Of a DNA stretch of 64,000 bases, positions 57,828 to 64,000 are shown in pieces (the first letter of the stretch is position 1; each line of letters opens with the position of its first letter). The notes beneath the pieces are model-generated. The model worked only from the letters and a program-made list of their open reading frames with translations, was not told the DNA's origin and made no database searches. Origin of the DNA: UMGS1649 sp045534225 (GTDB lineage Bacteria; Bacillota; Clostridia; TANB77; CAG-465); contig JAZSJJ010000011.1 in assembly GCA_045534225.1 (NCBI GenBank), positions 1 to 64,000 of the forward strand, read 5' to 3'. Both the position numbers and the translations under genes were made by a program.

Positions 57828-58793
57828 ATGGGATTATTTAACAAGAAGAAAAAAACTGACGATGCACCTAACACTGTGGTTGATCCCATAGAACAAGTTT
57901 TTGGTGCACCGACAAAGAAACCGGCAGCGGTACCGCCTAAAGTAACAACCGTTACTCCAGTGCCTGCACAAAAACCGGTACAAAAGCCTGTGCAAACTCA
58001 ACCGATTAAACAAGTCGCACACACACCTACCCAAGCTTATGGATATGGTCCTGAAGAAGTGGATATCGACCTTTATGGTCCTTATGATGATCCTGCTTTT
58101 CCAAATAACCATGTAGGTGGAGCTGGTGTCTATCGTACACCTGTAACTCCAATTAAACCTGGAGAAACCGCAGATGCGTATAGAACTCCTGCCACACCAC
58201 TTAAGCCTGGTGAAAAGCCTGAACCTTGGTATAAGACATATACGCCCAAACCGCTATATGAAAAAAGGAGTGCAATTATCCTCGTAGTTGAATCTTCTGA
58301 AGATACTGTACAGTACAAAACTGAGATTTCAAGACTCATTAACAAAATCGTTACAGATAACAATGATGAGTTCTTTATGTTCATCCGTTTTGGTAATGCT
58401 ACAAAGTATTCTGAACTTATTAAAGGAGATAAACTTAAGGATAAGGATGTTGTATCACCTCTGCTTACGCCTGATGAGAATGCTGAAAACAAATTCGATA
58501 TCTATGCTACTTTAACTCACATTAACAATTTTGTGAAGGACTATCTTACTCTTTACAAAACTTTCGATGTAGATCTTAAGCAGTATATGTTAGAAGAGGT
58601 TCGTATCATTTTCATCGGTACCGCAAAGACAGACGAGAGCAAACATAATCCTCGCATTCTTTTAAGAACAATTACTAAAACCAAAAAGGTTAAAGCTGTA
58701 AAGTATTTCTGTCTTAAGGACGTGCATACTGTTAAAGCTGCAGCCCTTGGCTTCCCTGTTATAGGGCACATCGAATCTAATTTCTATAAATAA
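57828..58793 (+). CDS. vWA-like protein with proline-rich N-terminus
   Basis: A 321-residue protein. Residues 1-140 are disordered and rich in Pro, Thr and Lys, with a duplicated unit (YRTPVTPIKPGE and YRTPATPLKPGE). The C-terminal 180 residues have a Rossmann-like pattern starting at SAIILVVESSEDT, where a vWA domain would carry DxSxS. Here Asp is replaced by Glu, and the serines only partly match, so the metal site is degenerate. Strand IIFIGTAKTDESKHN follows later. It lies 10 bases after the phosphatase, and the Thr-rich tail could be a phosphorylation target. Confidence 0.7.
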   Translation: MGLFNKKKKTDDAPNTVVDPIEQVFGAPTKKPAAVPPKVTTVTPVPAQKPVQKPVQTQPIKQVAHTPTQAYGYGPEEVDIDLYGPYDDPAFPNNHVGGAGVYRTPVTPIKPGETADAYRTPATPLKPGEKPEPWYKTYTPKPLYEKRSAIILVVESSEDTVQYKTEISRLINKIVTDNNDEFFMFIRFGNATKYSELIKGDKLKDKDVVSPLLTPDENAENKFDIYATLTHINNFVKDYLTLYKTFDVDLKQYMLEEVRIIFIGTAKTDESKHNPRILLRTITKTKKVKAVKYFCLKDVHTVKAAALGFPVIGHIESNFYK

Positions 58794-58803
58794 GGAGAAA
58801 CAT

Positions 58804-60291
58804 ATGCGATTCTTCACAAAACTTAAAGAATTCTTTAAGAAAGTGTTTCGCATAAAACCTAAGGAGTCTGATCAACCTAAAAAAGATGTAGTTGTAGACG
58901 ACACACCAAGTGTTGAAGAGCTCGAGAAGGAATTAGAAGAAGTAGAAAAATTCAAAATGCGCAATATAGTTTATGAAAAATTAAATTATCTTGAGCAATA
59001 CATAAAGGTTTTCTCTCTTCAATTTCCTAGCGAATATCTACACTATCTTGAAAGGATAGAATCAGAACGTAAGGAATACGAAACAGAGCTTTCTAAATAC
59101 TCTGATGGCTTAGGTGGAGAACTAACCTTTGCTATAGATCCAGAGTGTGAATCTGGTAGACTAATTGCAGTTTCTAACTTGGAAATAGAGATTAAAGATT
59201 TTGTAGAATTAGTTGTTAACTACAACATTTACAAAGATAAATTCTCAAAGCTCATGTTAAAGCTCAATCAGTTCTACAACGCCCTTTTAGATACCAACCG
59301 TGAAAACCACGTGGTGGCATCTCAGCTTAACAACGCTGTAACTTCGCTTAGTAACTTGTTTAACAAAGCAAAAGGTGAACGTTTCTTTTTGGCCGACACT
59401 AGAAAGAAAGAAGAATTTCTAAACTACGTTATATACGCAGAATACATCTTCTTCAAATCTTCGTTAAGGTGCAGCCTTGCAGATACTTTTGATGAGTACA
59501 AAACTAACAACTCGAAATTCTATAACTTGTTTGTAGAATCTGAGTATGATGATTTAATCTTCAAATACTTCATAGAAGATTTGGAGCATTACCAAAACTA
59601 CATTACAGCTAACATCAAGGATGGTCATATCATCTCTTGTTGTCAAAAGTTGCAAAACAGACTCAATAATTATTCTGCTACTTTCTCCGATGCAGCCTTC
59701 TTCGTAGAGCTAATTCAATTTGAGAACACAGTAGATAATATTGCGGATAACAGTGGTGTGGAATTTGTATTCCCCCTACCTGCTTTTGTTTCATGTTGCA
59801 ACCAAGAAAGCAATGTGAGTGTAAAGAACACTGCCGTATCTCTTCTTTCAATGCTCGAATCCAATAGAGCTAAAATCTTAACGGATGTTTTAAGAGGATT
59901 TAAGGAAGATATCTCTTGGCGTGAATTTTTCTTTCTCACTAAAATTTTCGAGCTGTATAATGATGTACTCAAGGTATCTGTTAACACAATCTTTAACTTT
60001 GTGCACAGCAAATTTGTAACCTTAAGCAGCAAGTACACAGAATACTCAGACTTTTTCATTAGGTCTGAAAAGCAGAAACTTCTTTCGTATAACGGTAGCA
60101 AAAAGAAAAAGTACATTCTATTTATGGAATGTGAAGAAAACAATCTTTTCACCGTTTCATACGAACTTAGGAATCTGTATTTAGATTTCCATGTATCAGG
60201 TAACAAGGTTTATCTGAATCATTCATACTTTAACGGTTTCAAAAATCTTGAAACAAACTTCGGAGAATATATATTATTGGAGGACATTTAA
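58804..60291 (+). CDS. Unknown helical protein of the vWA operon (495 aa)
   Basis: A soluble protein with a basic, amphipathic N-terminus (MRFFTKLKEFFKKVFRIKPK), an acidic stretch (VEELEKELEEVEKF) and then about 430 residues of mainly helical sequence with many Phe, Tyr and Asn. No domain is recognised and there is no membrane segment or cysteine cluster. It starts 10 bases after the vWA-like gene and ends just before the vWA gene at 60293, so it belongs to the operon. The basic start could bind membrane or nucleic acid. Confidence 0.75.
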   Translation: MRFFTKLKEFFKKVFRIKPKESDQPKKDVVVDDTPSVEELEKELEEVEKFKMRNIVYEKLNYLEQYIKVFSLQFPSEYLHYLERIESERKEYETELSKYSDGLGGELTFAIDPECESGRLIAVSNLEIEIKDFVELVVNYNIYKDKFSKLMLKLNQFYNALLDTNRENHVVASQLNNAVTSLSNLFNKAKGERFFLADTRKKEEFLNYVIYAEYIFFKSSLRCSLADTFDEYKTNNSKFYNLFVESEYDDLIFKYFIEDLEHYQNYITANIKDGHIISCCQKLQNRLNNYSATFSDAAFFVELIQFENTVDNIADNSGVEFVFPLPAFVSCCNQESNVSVKNTAVSLLSMLESNRAKILTDVLRGFKEDISWREFFFLTKIFELYNDVLKVSVNTIFNFVHSKFVTLSSKYTEYSDFFIRSEKQKLLSYNGSKKKKYILFMECEENNLFTVSYELRNLYLDFHVSGNKVYLNHSYFNGFKNLETNFGEYILLEDI

Positions 60292-60292
60292 A

Positions 60293-61006
60293 ATGAATTA
60301 TATTATTGGTGATAGCAAATACGACTTTTCTTCGGACAACATCAACATCATCGCACTGCTCTATGACGAATCCGGCTCTATGGATAATCATGTTTATGCA
60401 ATGCAAAAAGCAAACAAAGCTTTTTACGATGACTTCTCAAAATTTGAAGAAAGGGGTTCTATTGCAATTTCCAAAGCAACATTCAGCAACTACTATCGGA
60501 TGAGCCCCTTTAGAGAGGTTCGCTTTTTCGATACCAGTTACCGCGCAGACAACGCAACCCACCTCTACTCTTCTATCGTTAGAACTGTAGAATCTACCAT
60601 CGCATATTACAATGAGCTCATAAAGAGACTCAACGTACGTGCGCGTATTACCTTCCTCGTCTTTACTGACGGTGAAGACAATGAAGAATATGGTAGATAT
60701 ATGGATAATGCCAAAGCAGCTATTACCGAGCTCAACTCGCTTGATGCTACTACGGTATTTGTTGCATTCGGCGATGCAGTTGGAAGCGGTGCAGGAGAAA
60801 AGCTTGGCTTTACCTGTACAAAGAACATTACTACTGTAAAGGAGCTTGTAGCGTGTCTTGGCAGCGAACTTTCGAAGAGCTGCAAAGAGCAGTCTAGAAG
60901 TTCTTACTCCTTGAAGTCTGAGTTCTTCTCTAAGGCAAGCAAGGATACTGCGGCAGACACTGCGAGCGATCAAGCTATCGTTGATGACGACTTCTTCAAC
61001 GTATAA
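60293..61006 (+). CDS. vWA-domain protein with intact MIDAS (TerY-like)
   Basis: A 237-residue protein. The MIDAS metal site is visible: DESGSMDNH (DxSxS), a later Thr in NATHLYSSI and Asp in FTDGEDNEE. TerY-type vWA proteins act in metal-dependent protein complexes with PP2C and kinase partners in Ter-type stress modules. A C-terminal tail (about 195-237) rich in Ser/Lys/Asp follows the domain. The ATG at 60293 is chosen because GGAGG lies just before it; an upstream in-frame codon overlaps the previous gene. Confidence 0.85.
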   Translation: MNYIIGDSKYDFSSDNINIIALLYDESGSMDNHVYAMQKANKAFYDDFSKFEERGSIAISKATFSNYYRMSPFREVRFFDTSYRADNATHLYSSIVRTVESTIAYYNELIKRLNVRARITFLVFTDGEDNEEYGRYMDNAKAAITELNSLDATTVFVAFGDAVGSGAGEKLGFTCTKNITTVKELVACLGSELSKSCKEQSRSSYSLKSEFFSKASKDTAADTASDQAIVDDDFFNV

Positions 61007-61030
61007 CTCCACAATCTATTGGAGGGCTAT

Positions 61031-64000
61031 ATGTTTACACTACTTAAACCTACTGCTGTTTTTCGTAGCGCCTTAAACAAGGAAGAAAGCAGCTCTAATA
61101 TCCGTGAAGGTAAATACAAAAAAATTCTTCACAAAATGGATAAGCAGTGGGAAAAAGGTCGTTCCAATTCACTTGTTACTGTATATACTCATGATGATTT
61201 AGAAAGAGTTGTACTCCATATAACAGATGAAAGACTTTCAAGAATCATATACAAAGCTTTGAAAGCTGGAGCTAACATTCCAAGCGAATACCAAAGTCTT
61301 AAGTTTATTACAGTAGACAAAGCTGAGAAAGCTGTCTTTGCCGTATATAACGGTCGTACACACGATACAACTCCTAGATACATCTTTGAAAGCCTTATCT
61401 CTCTTGCAGATAAATTCAAAGATATCTTGGGAGCATCTGGTGAAAATGTATACATACATTATCCCACTTTGTATCTCTTATCCGAAACAGATCACTGGAT
61501 CAATGCAATGTTTATGTCTATGGTGTTTGAGCCGGTAACTCTCGCTCCAAGCGACATAGATATTATCCTTAGTATAATCTTTGTTAAGATGAACTATTAT
61601 ACATCTTACAAAGAATTCAAGTATTCTATCTCCTCTTCTAGCTCAACGTTTTATGAGTGGCTTAGGATGGGTGTATTTATTGAAAGTGGCAGAAGGTATT
61701 CTAGTAATATCCCTTTCGAGCTTGAGATTAATATTATACGTTATACTTTGGATAACAACTACATTACGGATATTCACGATCTCTTTATCTACGGCGAAGA
61801 TATTCTCGCTTTTGGAAAATACGACAGAAACCACACTGCATTCGTCATTGATGAAAAAAGATTTGCGGCTTCAGTTAAACAAGTTAGAGAAAATGACGAC
61901 TTCATAATTTATGAGGATAACGATGACATTACCTTTGCTAGAGTAAAAAACGACCAAGACTTCGATATGATTTTGAACAAGCTTAGAGAATTGAACGACT
62001 TAGCAAGAGTTGCTAATTACTCGATACTTGTTTCTACGAATATTGGTAGATACATTTACTTTGGCAAAAATAAAGAAAGAACACTTAAATCTGCTCTTTC
62101 TCATTGTTACAGTTCAGAAAAAAATCTCATTACTCTCATCAAAAACTTGGATGATTGGGGCAGATGCAAAAACAAAATTAAGAACTTTTGGTTCTACAAG
62201 GACACGGATTTCCTTACAAGTATCTTAATGGATAGGATCGAATACTATCCGGCCTTTGGAGATATTCTTGCTATTTCTTTTAATGGCACAGAAAACAGCG
62301 AACCGTTTAATTACAAATATGTAATGTTTCTCGCAATTCGCGAATATCTTGAGCATCACAAAATTGATGTTAAAGATATCTACAAGTGTGAGTTCGCTAA
62401 GATCCTACACCCTACATTTATGAAGGCATTAATCCAGTTCATAAGTAGTGGGATCGTAACCATTACTCCTCAAGATGAAACGTTTAACGGTCTCGATGAA
62501 GCTCAGGTCGAATTTGTAGAGAACCTTCCTGTAAAGGATGAAAGTTTCCTTTCTAAGGTTGCTTTATTTAAGGATTATACTCCTGAAGATAAACTTAAAG
62601 CTGCACTTAAGAGTGTAAAAGATAAAGAAGCAGCTGAAGGATGTATGGCTTTGGAAGATTGTTTGGGGTATATAACCTCAAGAGAGATTTCTAAAAATTC
62701 TCTTAAGAACATCTTTGCTAATCCTAATCTGAGAGGAAAAGGATTCCTTGCCCCGGTTAAAGTTATTATTTCTAAAAATGTAACAATAGCCGGCAACTAC
62801 AAGATTATTGGTGTTATTTGGAACTATGGTAGACTTAAGAATGCTTATGAGGTTGTTAAAAGCAATATTTTACATACACAAGAGGTATATGTTTTTATTC
62901 ACAGCGTAATTGAAATGTATATCCAGTATGACAGAAGTGTTTTAGCAATCTCACCTACAAGCAATCATTTGCTTATATCTTTAGATTCCAAAATGCCAGT
63001 ACTCTATGAGGAAAAGCTTTACTACAACGCGTACAAATCCAACGGAAATAGTCCGAAAGAATACTATTTGTACTTCTTAGGGCTCTTAGAAGGATCGTCA
63101 GAATTTAGAAATAACTATGACGTCTTCGATTACAACAATCTCGTTCCGAGCAGAAACAGAACAAGTTACTCTAATCAAGTTAATCAGTTCTTACAATCTG
63201 TTCTTGGAATGAAGAAATGCAAATTCCACAAACATTGGCATCTTAAAGATGAGTTTTGTCCTGTATGTAGAAATATATTCCAAATAGTAGACGTAGATGA
63301 CTACGAAAAGAATTCTGCATACCAAGATAAGGTTGCAAACTTCTACAATGCAAGCGGCTCTATTTTGTATGCTAAACAGAACATCTCGTCCCAAGATAGT
63401 TTTATAGATGAAATTAGGCTTGGTCTTGAGAATAATGTATATGGTAAGTTCGTAGGTATTAAACCCGAAAGACTTATACAGCTTCCTAGTGGAATGATTT
63501 CTAACAGGCTACTGCTTACAAACATTAACCTTGGAAATGTAATTCCGTTAGACAGCTTTAAGCATGTACAAAGACTAAAAGCAATTTTGGTTATGTACAA
63601 GAAGCTGCTACCTCTTATTCTAGATAGGTCGTTCATCTGCACTTCAAAGCAAATCTTCGAAACAATAATTATGCATAAGGATTTCAAGGGTGAAATTCTA
63701 TTTCCTAACCTTGCACTGCTTGAAACTCATGTTATCTTAAGCGATGACGAAGTTCTTAAAAAGTCCAGGGCGGATAAAACCCTTAGAATATTTAAGACCT
63801 ACCTCTTAGACTACTTTATGGCTGACGAATATTTAGCTAAAGTATACAACCTTGGAATAAAGAAATTTGTGGCTATTGTGGACGATATAAAGGCTTATAA
63901 CTTCGATGAAGCTCTCATTAAGAGCACTCTTGAAACGTATAAGAATTTCTGTTTTACACATATGCAGCCTTTTGCTACTTCTAGGACTATTTGCCCTATT
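61031..64000 (+). CDS. Giant protein of unknown function (partial, at least 990 aa)
   Basis: A reading frame of 990 codons without a stop that runs off the right end. It begins MFTLLKPTAVFRSALNKEES 24 bases after the vWA gene, behind GGAGGG. No transmembrane segments or known enzyme motif were found in the parts I read. Near residue 740 there is a possible zinc finger, with KCKFHKHWHLKDEFCPVC giving Cys and His ligands before CxxC. Many Tyr, Phe, Asn and Lys residues fit a large cytoplasmic scaffold. In comparable operons large proteins may recognise ligands or partners; that is inference. The C-terminus lies outside the window. Confidence 0.8.
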   Translation, partial: MFTLLKPTAVFRSALNKEESSSNIREGKYKKILHKMDKQWEKGRSNSLVTVYTHDDLERVVLHITDERLSRIIYKALKAGANIPSEYQSLKFITVDKAEKAVFAVYNGRTHDTTPRYIFESLISLADKFKDILGASGENVYIHYPTLYLLSETDHWINAMFMSMVFEPVTLAPSDIDIILSIIFVKMNYYTSYKEFKYSISSSSSTFYEWLRMGVFIESGRRYSSNIPFELEINIIRYTLDNNYITDIHDLFIYGEDILAFGKYDRNHTAFVIDEKRFAASVKQVRENDDFIIYEDNDDITFARVKNDQDFDMILNKLRELNDLARVANYSILVSTNIGRYIYFGKNKERTLKSALSHCYSSEKNLITLIKNLDDWGRCKNKIKNFWFYKDTDFLTSILMDRIEYYPAFGDILAISFNGTENSEPFNYKYVMFLAIREYLEHHKIDVKDIYKCEFAKILHPTFMKALIQFISSGIVTITPQDETFNGLDEAQVEFVENLPVKDESFLSKVALFKDYTPEDKLKAALKSVKDKEAAEGCMALEDCLGYITSREISKNSLKNIFANPNLRGKGFLAPVKVIISKNVTIAGNYKIIGVIWNYGRLKNAYEVVKSNILHTQEVYVFIHSVIEMYIQYDRSVLAISPTSNHLLISLDSKMPVLYEEKLYYNAYKSNGNSPKEYYLYFLGLLEGSSEFRNNYDVFDYNNLVPSRNRTSYSNQVNQFLQSVLGMKKCKFHKHWHLKDEFCPVCRNIFQIVDVDDYEKNSAYQDKVANFYNASGSILYAKQNISSQDSFIDEIRLGLENNVYGKFVGIKPERLIQLPSGMISNRLLLTNINLGNVIPLDSFKHVQRLKAILVMYKKLLPLILDRSFICTSKQIFETIIMHKDFKGEILFPNLALLETHVILSDDEVLKKSRADKTLRIFKTYLLDYFMADEYLAKVYNLGIKKFVAIVDDIKAYNFDEALIKSTLETYKNFCFTHMQPFATSRTICPI

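Overview
The window is AT-rich chromosomal DNA from a low-GC Gram-positive bacterium (Bacillota, most likely an uncultured gut-type member of Clostridia). The evidence is the S10-spc-alpha ribosomal protein order, the zinc-type S14, a SpoIIM homologue, TmcAL, class II-looking promoters (TTGACA-17 nt-TATAAT) before many transcription units, strong AGGAGG ribosome binding sites and U-tailed hairpin terminators. The exact lineage cannot be read from the sequence alone.

Layout. 1-7430 (minus): a Tad/Flp-like type IV pilus locus reading cpaB-like, two degenerate ParA/MinD-like ATPases, TadA ATPase, a fused TadB-TadC-like membrane protein and two tandem near-identical pilins (the second cut by the window edge). 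7.6-11.4 kb (minus): a D,D-carboxypeptidase and glycogen phosphorylase. 11.6-14.8 kb (plus): tRNA-Leu, then a five-gene cassette with a membrane protein, a DUF4097-like protein, a 72-residue free domain, a radical SAM/SPASM enzyme and a translationally coupled peptide whose N-terminus is packed with cysteines. 14.9-22.5 kb (minus): a zinc-finger protein, an MBL-fold hydrolase, a DUF1385 protein, an MFS permease, TruA, a Xer recombinase, SpoIIM and an RNase H-GNAT fusion. TmcAL lies at 22.6-23.8 kb (plus).

23.8-45.5 kb (minus): the S10-spc-alpha ribosomal supercluster, with a roughly 600-nt structured non-coding RNA candidate transcribed just after rplQ. The supercluster lacks rpmD, carries an apparent +1 frameshift in map, and is interrupted by five non-ribosomal genes: a transmembrane protein that reuses the pilin head domain, a small membrane protein, a HipA-like kinase, a 91-residue protein and a Big-domain pilin-like protein.

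45.6-54.8 kb (mostly minus): a heterodimeric ABC exporter with one degenerate ATPase site, a small membrane protein and a 527-residue pilin-like protein; a WG-repeat protein; a plus-strand small RNA candidate; and a folA-thyA-tmk thymidylate operon. 54.9-64 kb (plus): rpsT, then a second accessory cassette with a coiled-coil protein, TelA, a PP2C-type phosphatase, a vWA-like protein, an unknown 495-residue protein, a vWA protein with an intact MIDAS motif and a protein of at least 990 residues that runs off the window. This last cassette resembles TerY/PP2C/TelA stress modules, but its large proteins are not recognisable. It and the radical SAM cassette are the best candidates for undescribed systems. 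Accessory genes and several metabolic genes use more C-ending codons than the ribosomal and pilus genes.
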